The notes below the pieces were generated by a model. The model did no database searches. It saw only the letters and a program-made list of their open reading frames with translations, and was not told where the DNA came from. A program made the translations under genes and the position numbers. A DNA stretch of 64,000 nt from Adiantum capillus-veneris (lineage: Eukaryota; Streptophyta; Polypodiopsida; Polypodiales; Pteridaceae), in the NCBI GenBank assembly GCA_014529385.2, contig CM043953.1, forward strand, positions 111,474,049 to 111,538,048, in the 5' to 3' direction. Below, one piece after another: positions 10,995 through 21,344 of the stretch; position 1 is the first letter of the stretch; each line of letters starts with the position of its first letter.

Positions 10995-11928
10995 AGTCGA
11001 AGCGTCAATTTTGCCACTGTCAAAGGTACAAGATTTAAAGAGCAGGTTGTGCTAGAGAAGATGTGGCCCACTTTTCCCATTTACACTGGGGTTATGGATG
11101 CAAAAACCTGGCTACAAGATTATGGTATGTTCATGCTAGAGAGCGGGCTGACAAGAGAAGAAGGTGCATTAAATTTTTCCATTGTTGGTTTGTGGTAAAG
11201 CAAAACGGTTGTTTGATGGTCCACCAAAAGAAGAAAAGACGGATTGCGAGGCTTTGGAAGCCGTTTTTTTATGCCAGTACATGCCAGTAGTGCAATTGCA
11301 TGAGGTTAAGAGAAAGCTAGATGATCTAAAGCAAAGCCTTGATGGGGACTTTCAAGCATTCACATGGGAATTTGAAGCCCTTTGGAGACAACTGATGGAT
11401 GTAATCGCTACACAAAGTGTTGATTTTCCAAAGTTGAGAAAGTTTTTTGATTTCCTGCATGAGGAGGTCAGAGATAAAGCTGAGACGGATGGGCCTGTGA
11501 TGTATGATGAGGCGGTAGAGTTGGCGAGGCCGAACCAATAAGAGTGGCAAGTCAAGCAAGGGTTGTCAAGCATTATGGTTCCTAGGCCAATTGAAGAGTT
11601 AAGAGTCGAGCCGAAGATGGTGCAAACAAATGTGACTGTGTGAGAAGAGCCAAGGGTCTTGTGGGTGCAAAGAGATGGGGTAGTTTCCATGCCGAGGATG
11701 CCAGCCAGAGTGGCTCCAACTGTAGATGAAATACAGATGGTTCAAGATCATGCAAGAGATGTGCTGCCAAGTCAAGGTATGGATGTTGCAACTTCATTGA
11801 AGTATGCTAGAGAGCAAAGGCTGTGGTTTGCAGATGAGGTCAAAACAATAAATCTAGAGGAGATTCTAGAGCTTGAGACAAAAGGGGAGATTGAGCCAAG
11901 TGAAAACAGCTCTATGGGTTTGTCTTAA
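10995..11928 (+). pseudogene. Gag of family-A element
   Basis: Two overlapping frames make up one Gag. The first carries MWPTFPIYTGVMDAKTWLQD and stops after IVGLW. From about 11182 the next frame continues with GKAKRLFDGPPKEE, FLCQYMPVVQLHEVKRKLDD and FPKLRKFFDFLHEEVRDKA. This is the pattern of a retrotransposon Gag capsid domain, with a conserved W/F-rich helical core. In-frame stops occur at 11539-11541 and near 11641. After them the same frame stays mostly open to 11926, with an acidic tail rich in E and D. No zinc knuckle is seen. Gag would form the virus-like particle; this copy cannot do so. Confidence 0.75.
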
Positions 11929-12374
11929 TCTAGGTATGGGGAGTTTGATCCCTTGCATGTGAGTAAATATGCAGTGAATGTGTGTGAGGAGCAAGGTGAA
12001 GTGCAAGCTGATGTGCATGACCGAGACCAAGTGGAGGATTACAAAACTATAGGTGATGATATACAGGTAAAGAGGGTGTGCAGAGCCATGCTAATGGCCA
12101 TGTTGGTGAAGGTGGCAGTGGATTGTGTTATGATGGTGCAACAGGTGCAAAATTTCCAAAAGGGATGAAGCAGCCTTACATAGGGTAGAAGATTAGGATG
12201 ATGCAATAGAGAGAAAGTTTCTATCTTCCGAGGCAGAGCATGATGAAGTGATAGAAGAGGTGGTTGAAGAGCAGGCATACTGAGCTAACAAACAAGAGGT
12301 GATGATCGACCTTGAAGGGCAAGATGATGTGGGAGGGCTTGATGATGCTCAAATTGAGTGCGATGTTGATAAGA
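11929..12374 (+). other. internal non-coding tail of family-A element
   Basis: No domain recognised. The stretch keeps the purine-rich, GAG/GAT-rich style of the gag tail and probably derives from further gag or linker sequence. Confidence 0.4.
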
Positions 12375-12396
12375 GGGGGGGGGGGGGGGGGGGGGG
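12375..12396. repeat. 22-G homopolymer
   Basis: An uninterrupted run of 22 G. It lies about 150 bases before the 3' LTR of the family-A element and may be an expanded secondary polypurine tract. Confidence 0.95.
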
Positions 12397-12527
12397 AAAC
12401 CCACCTGAGGATTGACAGTAGGAAGGAAAATAAAACTGTGTATATGTGTTTTTGGTTCACTGATAGTGTTTGCTTGTTTGCGGTTTGTAGAAGGATAAAG
12501 TAGTGTTGTGGTTGAACATAAATATTC

Positions 12528-12548
12528 AAGAAAGGGGTTGAGCAATGA
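12528..12548 (+). other. polypurine tract before family-A LTR copy 2
   Basis: AAGAAAGGGG followed by TTGAGCAATGA abuts the LTR start. The minus-strand equivalent in A-rev ends GATGTAATGA. Confidence 0.6.
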
Positions 12549-14649
12549 TGGTGCAGCCAAAGTTGGTCGACCATAGAAGATGGCACAAGCACGTATGTAT
12601 GGTCTAGCAGGTGCAAACTGAAGGTCTAAAGCAAGTGTGAAAGTCCTTGGCAGACATGAAACAACGGGTGTGTATGACTGATGAGGTTTGCTAGGTTAGA
12701 AGGGCTTCAAAGTGGTCCAATTTGTGTGGTAGGTGAAGGATGTCAGATAGTGCTAGTTTTTTGCTTAAGGTTGTAGAGCTTGAAATGCAGAGGGAGCTGG
12801 TCCAGGTGGATCATTAAACAAAGCTATAGAGTGCAAGATATTGAAGTTTCAAGCTGGAGCGCATTGTGGGTCCGAGATGGACAAGGCAAATGGGGACATG
12901 TGGTCAAAGACAATTTGAAGTGATGGATGTGTAGGCCTTATAATATGGAGCTTGCCAATCTTTTCAGATAGTCAATTGGAGGCAAGATGGGCAAGATATG
13001 GGCAGTTGAAGATTTAAGGTGTGTCCGAGATGGACAAGGTGAACGGGGACATGTGGTCAAAGACAATTTGAAGTGATGGATGTGTAGACCTTATAATATG
13101 GAGCCTGTCAATCTTTTCAGATAGTCAATTGGAGGCAAGATGGACAAGATATGGGCAGTTGAAGATTTAAGGTGGATCGGTTCTGAACATGTTTGGTTGC
13201 AATGGAAAGCATGCCATTTGATGTTTTTTGGGCTAGTCAAGGTTTGAGCAGATAGCATGCACCATATGGAGTCAATAGGATATGACGGCTCTCCATTTTG
13301 AGACTCGGGTGCCCAGTTATGGCTTGTTGAAGTTTGGGACAGTATTTCGAAAGACAATTGTAGATGTTTTTCTCGTGTTTTGGCGGCCTCAATGAGAGTT
13401 TAGTGAAGTTGAAGTGCAGTGGAGATGGAATATTTTGTAGCAATCAAGGTGGCCTTTCACTGGGGCTTTACAGAAGGGAAATTGGGCTTTTGAGAAAGAA
13501 GTAATCATGCAAGGAAGTGGGCATGCAAAAAATATTTTTTTAAGTGATATTGATGGAGTTCTTTAACCCACAAGGGGGTGCTTTAAGCTGAGAATGTCAT
13601 GTGGCTAGGAAATCACCCCATATGCAAAGGGGGAGCCTAGAGGTGCAATGTACATAGGTTGGGCGGTGCCCTTTCTCAAAGGCATCACAAGGGCAAGAGG
13701 AGAGCTCGTAGACCTCACTTCATTGGTGGCCATGGTGGCCTTGGTTGGGTGTTGTGCGCATAGGCCCATTGGCGCAAGTGTGTTGGAGCAAGCGGCGCAT
13801 ATGGCGTTGTTGGGCGTCGCTATTGGTGGACAACACTGGTAATGTCATGCGTTGTTTATGTGGCAAGTGGTTGATCCCGTGCTCGATAGGGTGCCAATAT
13901 TTTGAAGGAATCAGGGGGGGGCCACTAGCGCTAGCACTAGAGCTAGGGGGACTTCTCACGGCATTGCACAAAGGAGTAATGAGAGGAGATGGAAGAAGTC
14001 AACAAGGCCTGCTAAGAGGTGGTTTCACATGCAGTATCTTTGAGTTAAGTGGACAAGTGTCCGTGGTGCTCAAGCATTTTCTAAAAAATACCGGTGCAAC
14101 TCTATAAGAAAAACCTTTTGCCCTTTTTTGTTGTCTTTTAGCGGTCTTTTTGCCTAGACCAATGAGGGTCTTTTGGCAAACCAAGCAAGCCTTTGGCTGT
14201 TTTGCTCCGCGAGTTGTGTGGAAGCCGATTCATGTGTTGGAGCTCTTTGAAGTTGTGCCCACAGAGCAAATATTTGTACGTGGTTGTTTTATTTTAATAA
14301 AGCCATCATTCCCGTCTCTTTTGTGTTGATCCCCCCTTCTCTTCTCTACTTGTGTGCATGTGCTTTTGGGCGTGTGTTGGTAGGTGTGTCCCCTCAAGGT
14401 CTGTTGTGCAAAGAGAGATAGAGGGAGGTTGTGTGTGTGTGGAAGGCTGCAAATTGAGGAGAGGGGGATGATTGGGCTTGTTTGGTGTGTTGCAATGCAT
14501 GTGTGTGTATGGTCATGTGAAAACAACAAATTGCTTGTGAGTTGTGTGAGTTTTGAAGGTGAACTCTAATGGATTGGGGTGTTGTGTATACCTTGGGCTA
14601 TAGGGAGTCATTTTGTTGTGTTTGGGTGTGTTCCCATTCCCCCTCTCCA
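12549..14649 (+). repeat. family-A LTR copy 2
   Basis: It begins TGGTGCAGCC and ends CCCCCTCTCCA. It contains an internal tandem duplication: GACATGTGGTCAAAGACAAT occurs near 12894 and again near 13048, which explains its greater length compared with copy 1. Directly after it comes antisense RT sequence of A-rev. Confidence 0.88.
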
Positions 14650-15048
14650 TCATCCATAAACACCCTAATGAACCACCCAAATATGGATCAATTACCCTAT
14701 TCATCCAATCTTGGAAAGTGGCATAGGCATTCACTAATCCAAATAGCATTTTGCAATAGGTGAAACATCCCAAGGAGAAATGAACATCGTCTTCAATTGG
14801 TCCTCAAGAAAAATTTCTATTTGGAAATACCTCAAAAATCCATGGGGTGATTGGATACCTCTCATGACTTGCCACTTGATTCAAAATCCCATTCTAAAAT
14901 GGAAACATGTAGTGGTTCCTTTTGGTACCCCTTTCAATGGCTTATAATTGATACACACTCTCCATTTCCCATTCTTTTTAGGAGTGAGAACCACTAGGGA
15001 AACCCACTTTGACTCTCCTCAGACTCCTTCACATGATAGAGAATACGT
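14650..15048 (-). pseudogene. reverse transcriptase core of A-rev, 3' part before break
   Basis: On the minus strand this reads as a Ty3/gypsy RT: YHVKESE, then VVLTPKKNGKWRVCINYK (palm motif 2), EIFLEDQLKTMF, MLFGLVNAYATFQDWMN (the LPFGL.NAPATFQ box) and finally V-F-M-D-D, the catalytic box, at 14651-14670. At least three frame changes and a stop after the RT middle make it non-functional. It ends exactly where the plus-strand LTR copy 2 ends, so the remainder of RT was lost or displaced by that element. Its upstream part lies beyond the solo LTR, at 16977 onward. Confidence 0.85.
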
Positions 15049-16976
15049 TGGTACAGCCAAATGCTGTCCATGGTAGAAATGGGCCCAAGCGGGGCTATGT
15101 GATCGAGCAGGTGCAGGCCCAGGTGATAATGCAGCTGTGAAGTGCGGTTGCAGCTAGGTGGAAGTGGAGATGTATGCTTGATGCGGCTTTTTAGGCCGAC
15201 GGTATGTTGCATATGGCCAAACAGGGATATGGCCCTATATACCCGAAATGATAGTTTTGTGTGCCAAAAATGTGGTGCTCGGTGTGCTTTTCGAGCAGGT
15301 CCAGACGGCTCGTCAAACGGAGCCCTGGGGCTCAAGATATTGCGGTTTAAAGCTAAAGTGTGTAGCAGATCTCCGACGGATAGGGTAGCTAGGGACAGGT
15401 GTCCCGGGCTGATGTCAGTGCATATGTGTGTAGTGCTCACAGTATGGAGCATGCCGGTCTTCTCGGATCATCCATTGGAGGCTCGGGGAGAAAGTTATGG
15501 GGCGTCGAAGATTTGACGGGGGCCACTTTCGAGGCGGATGGGCCGCATTGGGAAATGCGCCAGCTGGTGTTTTTTTGGGCTCACAAGGTGTCTGGTGGGT
15601 AGTGTGCACTATGTGGAGCTAGTCGGAGTCGACAGCACTTGAATCGGAGCCCGAGGCATGGAGATATGCTTGGTCGAAGTCAGCAGTTCGTAGCGAACGT
15701 AGAAAGCCAGATGTTTTTTTCTCGTTTTTGAGTGCTCTGTTCGAGGTCAGTATACGGACGGAAGGCGCCACTGGCATGTGAAGTTGAAGATTGGGATACC
15801 GGGTTCTAGCCGGGCCAAATGGCAGGTGCGTAGGCCGACCGAGCAGGTGGGGGCAGTCATTTCAGATTGGGGAGGATGTTTATGAGGTTTTTGAGGGTGA
15901 GTTTTGGGAGGCCAAGGGGTGTTGCTTTCAGGCCCGCCATGTGGCGCTCTATTATCCCATAGGTGCAGTTCGGCCGTCCGATGGCGGACTGTATAAGCAG
16001 GAACGCGACCTCCTTAGGGTTATGTGAAGCAAGAGAGCTCTTGGAGCTCCGTGGCTATGGTGTTGGGCCGGTGACGCTGTGTTGGCCGAATGCGGCGCAC
16101 GGTGGCGATCCGTGGATGTTTTGGCCAAGGCAAGCGACGCCAGGGGCTGCGTGCCCGCGCGGGGAAGTGATGACGTGGCATGATTGCGTGGCTAGCCCGG
16201 TTTCACATGGGCAGTGGCCCTCGTTGCAAAATTCTTTTGAGGAGGAGGTTTTTTACCCGCCTAGGAGCAACGACGGCGCCGTCGTTGCTCCCTAGGGGCT
16301 CATATGAGATAGAGAGGGTCTTAGGATAGTCAAAGTGGGGGACTTCGAAATGCCAAGTGTCGATGAGAAGAGAAAAATGCTAAAATCAAGAGGAGGCCCT
16401 CACAAAAACGTTTTTTTTGGAAGGAGAAAGGGGATTTTTTGGAGAGCTTTTTGTCTGCTCGTTTGGAGCCATGGAGAGCTCACGAGGAGTAGGAAGACTA
16501 TGGAAACTTTGTGCCCGGGCTTGAGTGGGGCTCGCCCTTTTGTGTGTTTTGTTCCACGCCGGTTGCGGTGATGAGGATTGTACAGTTTTTTGGTGTGCCT
16601 ATGAAAGAGAAGGCCCCATTGCAGTGAGTTTCGTGCGTCATCTCGCCCCCCCCTTCCCCCCTTCTCTTCTGCTCTCGTGTGCGTGCGTGCGGGCATGTGC
16701 GGCAAGTGTTGCCCCCCCGAGGAAGTGGTACAGGGAAACAAAGAGAGAGAGAGTTTGTGTGGTGTTTTTGAGCGTGTGGGAGAGCGCAAAGGCTGTTGCA
16801 TTGGTGCGTGTGTGAAGTGTGGTGCTCCGCGCGTTGTAGCGGAGTGATTTTGGATCGGTGGGTCGATTGCGTCGATCGAAGTTGTTTTTTCAATGGATTG
16901 GGGTGCAGTGTGTGCCCTGGCCTAGAGAAGGCAACCGTGTTGGCGCGCTGGGCGTGATCCCCATTCCCCCTCTCCA
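15049..16976 (+). repeat. family-A solo LTR inserted in A-rev RT
   Basis: It begins TGGTACAGCC and ends CCCCCTCTCCA, and is co-linear with LTR copies 1 and 2. There is no internal domain on either side. It is flanked by ACGT (15045-15048 and 16977-16980). If the LTR and one ACGT are ignored, the RT frame of A-rev runs across the junction. It is GC- and CpG-rich compared with copies 1 and 2. Confidence 0.85.
16260..16296. repeat. near-perfect 36-base palindrome in the solo LTR
   Basis: GGAGCAACGACGGC (16264-16277) is followed at once by its exact reverse complement (16278-16291). CCTA and TAGG extend the arms with one unpaired C. It can form a hairpin or cruciform. Confidence 0.9.
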
Positions 16977-17880
16977 ACGTGAATCTAGTAGCTTATTTTC
17001 TCTTGCCACAATGCCTCCTTCTGAATTTCACATAACCTCATTAACTTCTGTGTTTTTGGCTTGTATCCCTGCCTGTATCCCTCCTTAAGTATGATTTGTG
17101 CTCTACTCTCTTTGCTCCCTACAAATCCTTGCGCTCCGTTGCAAACAAATTGGGATAAGAAGCACAAAGCTAGACATAAATTTCCTTCTCCTGCTTGGTT
17201 TGCCCAACATATCCACCACCTGCTCTACACCTATACCATGCACCTGAGGTGGAACATATTTCTTTGTAGGGGGATCCTCTACTATGACACTAAACAAATC
17301 AACATCAATTTTCAAGATATCATCATCATTCTCCTCTTCCCCTATGGTGCTGGTGTAGTCTTTATCAAAGCTATTTTGATCTCATACTTATAGCATGTGG
17401 TCAAATTCCCTTCATCTCTTGCTGCCATAGGATGACACCGGCTCTCTCTAGTCTTTAGGTCTAGCACTACTTGCCTTCCCTTATCTTTATTAGGCAAGGT
17501 AAACACCCTGCTCTTCCAATCTTTCTTAGCCCTTGTTTCCAACAACCACATCCTCCCGAAGATGATAAAGTACGCATTGTCTCCTGCCTTCATCACAAAA
17601 AAATTAATCAAACACTCTATTCCCATTACCTTCACCCTTCCGTCCTGAGCCACATCTAAACACTTTGCCTTCGCATGGTTGGCCATCCTCATGTTTACAT
17701 TTTACTTTTTCACCACTTTAATACCTGCCTCATTCATAGCCACCTCCATCATGACACAAACATGGGCTCCTCCACCTATATAAGGTTGTACCTGAATCTT
17801 CTTTTCAATGATTGCCTCCACAAGAGGAAGAATATCCGTTAGACCCGCTACCCTCAAGGCTATGTTTTACACCACATGTA
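16977..17880 (-). pseudogene. A-rev protease and start of reverse transcriptase
   Basis: On the minus strand the segment begins with a retropepsin. IGGGAHVCVMMEVAMNEAG (17800-17740) matches the IDGGAxVNVM active-site region, but the catalytic Asp position appears to be Gly. Further on YFIIFGRMWLLETRAKKDWK is the I-L-G-R-x-W-L flap-side motif, followed by the LPNKDKGRQVVLDLKT stretch. After a frame change the RT N-terminus follows (KPKTQKLMRLCEIQKEALW), ending at the solo LTR. Protease would cut the Gag-Pol polyprotein. Stops and the changed active-site residue mark it as dead. Confidence 0.75.
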
Positions 17881-18289
17881 CATTCCCTTTGGCCCTTGGT
17901 AGCATCATGCTAATGTTGGTTGACCATTGTTGCCTTAGCTTTGGATTCATCATCACCAGCTACCCAAAAGTGACATTGACTCTTTGAGATTGAATGTCAC
18001 TTACCAAGTCATATTCTAGATGGTCGTGCCCAAGCTGAAATTCCGCCTCCTTGATCTTGTGCTGCCTCCTTATCTTGCTAGTTTTTGGTTGTTTCTTGCC
18101 CTCATATACCTTCTCTTTACCCTTGCAAGCTCTGGTTTCCCACTTGGTTTATGTCTCCTTCTCAGCACTTGCCCTCTTATTGTCCAAAACATCCACTTCC
18201 TGCTTATCCACCCCAATAATATTAGCCTAGAGACTCCATCAACATTTGGCGAGGCTGGCTGCACTGCATTCTTGACAGCCTACTCCCTT

Positions 18290-19075
18290 TTTCCATTGAA
18301 CTGCCCTTGACCTCTCCCTCTAGCAAACAACTGGTAAATACCTCCTCTTTTCCTTGGTGTTTGCGGGCAATCTAGAGCATAGTGACCCTCTTCACCCGGA
18401 GTTGTAGCACGTGCTCGGCAACAGCCTTGCCCTACCTCTTCCTTCTCTTGACTCTCCCCTGTCCATCACACTTAGCCCTGTAATTCTTGCATTTTCTTTG
18501 ATAGATCCTGGATCGTGCCCACCCACTGCTGGAGAATAGCATCCATAACCCTATTCCCTTCATTTTCCTCTTGGGTTGCCTCTCACGGACTTTGCGATTG
18601 AACAAGCACCATCATTTCATAGCACGTTACACCTTGTTCTATCTTCTTCTTAATATTCATGCTCTTTGATCTTGCAATCGCCATATTCCCATTGATGTCC
18701 GGGCTTTCATAGTCCACCTTTTCTCTCACTTTAGGATGTAGACATGCCATAATTTATCCAATTTGAAATACTCACCACTGGCCAATTGTATAGCCGCTGC
18801 TAGCTCCACCCAAAAAGCTTCAAAACAATCCAAAAAACAGATTAAACTCCTCACTTACATCCTATTTTAGGGCCTTTAGCTTCACATCCATATCCACTGG
18901 GATGTTTCTTTGCAAAAATCATGCAAAAACCACATTCGTAGAGTTGTCCATGCCCGTCTTGGCTCCCCTTCCAAAGCTTCTATCCGCAACTTAGCTTTAC
19001 CATACATCACCAATGAAAAAGCTTGCATTTTTCTATCCTCATTTGTTATCTGCAGAGACAACATGTACAACTCAA
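18290..19075 (-). pseudogene. A-rev Gag with zinc-knuckle remnant
   Basis: The minus strand gives KMQAFSLVMYGKAKLRIEAL and EPRRAWTTLRMWFLHDF, typical of a gypsy Gag capsid region (19035-18910). Further on, after several stops, GEEGHYALDCPQTP (about 18400-18360) is the back half of a CCHC zinc knuckle whose first two cysteines are lost. GRGQGQFNGK follows as a basic linker. This lies between the 5' LTR/primer-binding site and the protease, the correct place for Gag. Confidence 0.75.
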
Positions 19076-19192
19076 AATTTGCAAGCTATTCATCCGAATT
19101 CTCTTCACGTAAGAAAATTGAATCATAGCTTTGTGTCGCCATGCTTCCCAATGCAAAAGACACTTCTTTATGTCAAACAAGGAGCAATAAGT

Positions 19193-19220
19193 GCACCTCC
19201 TCCATGGGGGCACAAGAAGA
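19193..19220 (-). other. primer-binding site of A-rev
   Basis: On the minus strand the LTR end CTCTCTCCA is followed by TCTTCTTGTGCCCCCATGGA. This corresponds to the post-LTR sequence of the plus-strand family-A element at 10950. Confidence 0.5.
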
Positions 19221-20379
19221 TGGAGAGAGGGAACAAGGAACACACCCAGTACACACAAAAATGTCCCTACACAACTCAAGCTATTCACATCACCCCTATC
19301 CTTTCAAATACACCTTCAAAAAACACCAATCATGCCAATTAGGCCCTACCCGCATGCTTCACAAACTTAAACACCTTATATAGCTCTGCACTCAAGCCCA
19401 TTCACCTTGCAATGCTTGTTTCACGGGCATTTTTACACACAAAATTTCTGTCACCCTCTTTGCAACACTAAACACTACTGGCTCATCGTACATCTATACA
19501 CACACACGACATCACAGATTGTGCAAGAGAGGTCAAAAAAAAGAAGGGGGGGAAGGAGGAATGACATGGAATGCAACAACGATGTCTGTCATTTCTCAAA
19601 ATCTGACTACAAATCTTGTGCAACTGGAATCATGAAATTCTTTCTCTCTTCTTGGCTCCATCGAGCTCCCAACTGTTAAAAAAACCCTTCTTGGCCTTGC
19701 TTCTTCTCTCCCATAGAGCTCCCAAAGACAAAAACTTCAAAAAAGGCCCAAAAAATGTTTTTTTAATAAATCTCTTATAGAGTCTGCTTCACATTTGGAA
19801 GTTTGCAATTGATTGGTCTACTTTGGCACCCACACTTGGAATTATTAGAAGGAAGTGTTAGCATACATGAGCATCACTTTTACTCATGGCGGGCAAAGAC
19901 AGTGACGTCATTGCTCCCTTGAGCACTTTTGCCTCCAATAAAAGCTTTGGGGAGGGGGGGCCTAAGCCCTCCATGTGAGCATGCCCCACAGGCCACGTTG
20001 CCACATGATCACCCTGTCCATGTTCCACCGCTACCCAAAACAGCCGGTCTCTTGCCCACATGCATCCAACACACCACCAATATAGCACCCCTTGCTGGCC
20101 GCCATAGATCCACACACCAAGAGTTCTCTCTCTCTCCCTTGATCATGCCCTCAATGGGGTTCATTCCACAATATGGCACTTTGGACACCATGGACCTTCC
20201 ATCCCAACTGGCCACTTTCAGAGCTCTTTTGGCCTAAAAGTCCACGTTAGACATACATCCCCCCTATCACTTGCCTGCCCAAGGATTTCACAATTGCTTT
20301 AGCACCTTATCCTACACTCATAGGTACCCGTAGCACTGCTTGGCACTACCTCTAGGCCCGACCAACTTTGGTTGCACTA
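19221..20379 (-). repeat. family-A LTR, 5' LTR of A-rev
   Basis: On the plus strand it starts TGGAGAGAGGGAACAAGG and ends CCGACCAACTTTGGTTGCACTA, the reverse of the family ends. It is about 1.16 kb, so some 0.75 kb shorter than the other full copies. The inner region with ATGCCCCACAGGCCACGTTG aligns with the antisense of the solo LTR. Confidence 0.8.
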
Positions 20380-20790
20380 GCATGTTGAATTGTCTTCTAA
20401 TGCATCATTTAGTACATAAAGTCCTTAAACTTAGAGGAGATGTACTCGCCTCCATCATCATCTCGTACAGCTTTAATATTTCTACCTAATTGGTTCTCTA
20501 CCATTGCTAAGAACTACTAAAAGACACTAAAGACTTTGCTCTTTTGCTTCAAGAGATAAACCCACACCTTCCTAGTAGAGTCACTATGAGTGTTAGGTAG
20601 TGCCGCCCTACAGACTTAACACGCATAGGTCTGGATAAGTCCCTATGAACAAGATCTAGAGGGCTTCCTAATTACTTGCCTAAAGGCACTGAGGTTAACC
20701 TAGTCTATTTTCCATAAATGGAGTGCTCACATAAAGAAAAATCAGAGTAATCTAACACGTGGATATAACCAAAATGCTACAATACGTTCA
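20380..20790 (-). pseudogene. Copia pre-integrase and integrase core, truncated
   Basis: Minus-strand translation with frame changes gives CEHSIYGK (pre-integrase zinc-binding region), SPLDLVHRDLSRPMRVKSVG (first catalytic Asp region), a VWVYFLK-like segment, then VENQLGRNIKAVRDDDGGEY (second Asp region) and FKDFM. It stops a few codons before the PYTPQQNG-type motif, replaced by the family-A LTR at 20379. Integrase would insert the element cDNA. Many stops show long decay. Confidence 0.75.
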
Positions 20791-20851
20791 TTCCTTTCAA
20801 ACTCATATGTAGAAACAAAATTCTCTTTCATGGAAGAGACATAGAGTGAAT

Positions 20852-21290
20852 TTACAATGAGCCAAACTTCTTGCCTTTAAACATGGCCAAGTTCCCTTTC
20901 TTGATTATCCAAGAACCATATGCAAAAATAGTGGTGTAGCCCCAATCATCAAATTGCCCTAGAGACATGAATTTTTTTGTCAGTTTGGGTACAAGTCTGA
21001 CATTATGTAGCATAAACTTGGTGTCATTGTGCATACAAAGTTTTATGGCCTCAATACTGCCTATATCAAGCTCATAAGAACTACCCAACCTATGAGGAGT
21101 CACATGAAAGTTGGTGTCAGAGTCCACTAATTAATTCTGGGCATAACACTCATCAAGAGCTAAAAATACATCAAGTGTCAAATTCGTAGTGAAGATCAAC
21201 ACATCTGAAGGCTTTGTCACATCAAGAACAATATCAACACCCGGAGACTCAATAAAATTTTAGTTATTTTATCTTCACAATGCTCTTAGA
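20852..21290 (-). pseudogene. Copia protease region
   Basis: On the minus strand VDSDTNFHVTPHR corresponds to the Copia protease active site (D-S-G-A-S-F-H-x-T); the Gly is now Asp. It is followed by KLCMHNDTKFMLHNVRLVPK and LTKKFMSLGQFDDWGYTTIF, the conserved D-V-R-xVP-L-x-K-x-L-I-S block, then GSWIIKKGNLAMFKGKK. The Trp before the active site is a stop. Confidence 0.8.
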
Positions 21291-21344
21291 TGTGTTAGAC
21301 TTCGCTTTTTCTTTGCCCTTTTCACACTATAATGAATGATAGTC

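Larger units (their letters stand above)
9046..14649 (+). mobile_element. family-A LTR-gag-LTR element without pol
   Basis: Two direct family-A LTRs (9046-10949 and 12549-14649) flank a 1.6-kb internal region. That region has a degraded primer-binding site, a gag pseudogene and a polypurine tract, and no protease, RT or integrase. This matches the described class of non-autonomous gag-only LTR elements, or an internal deletion of an A-type element. There is no target duplication: ATAGT precedes the left LTR and TCATC follows the right one. Confidence 0.75.
6375..20379 (-). mobile_element. A-rev: minus-strand gypsy element with nested insertions
   Basis: Read on the minus strand, this has a 5' LTR (20379 to 19221), primer-binding site, gag, protease, reverse transcriptase up to the catalytic box at 14650, then later the integrase C-terminus (7610-7340), a polypurine tract and a 3' LTR (7180 to about 6375). 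The middle is interrupted by a plus-strand solo LTR (15049-16976), a plus-strand LTR-gag-LTR element (9046-14649) and an LTR-like block (7622-9038). The rest of RT, RNase H and most of integrase are missing. Treating the two ends as one element is an inference from matching strand, order and LTR family. Confidence 0.65.

Noticed and set aside
15142-16301. Overlapping open frames in the GC-rich solo LTR
   Set aside because: The same region in LTR copies 1 and 2 has no corresponding frames; high GC makes chance frames likely.
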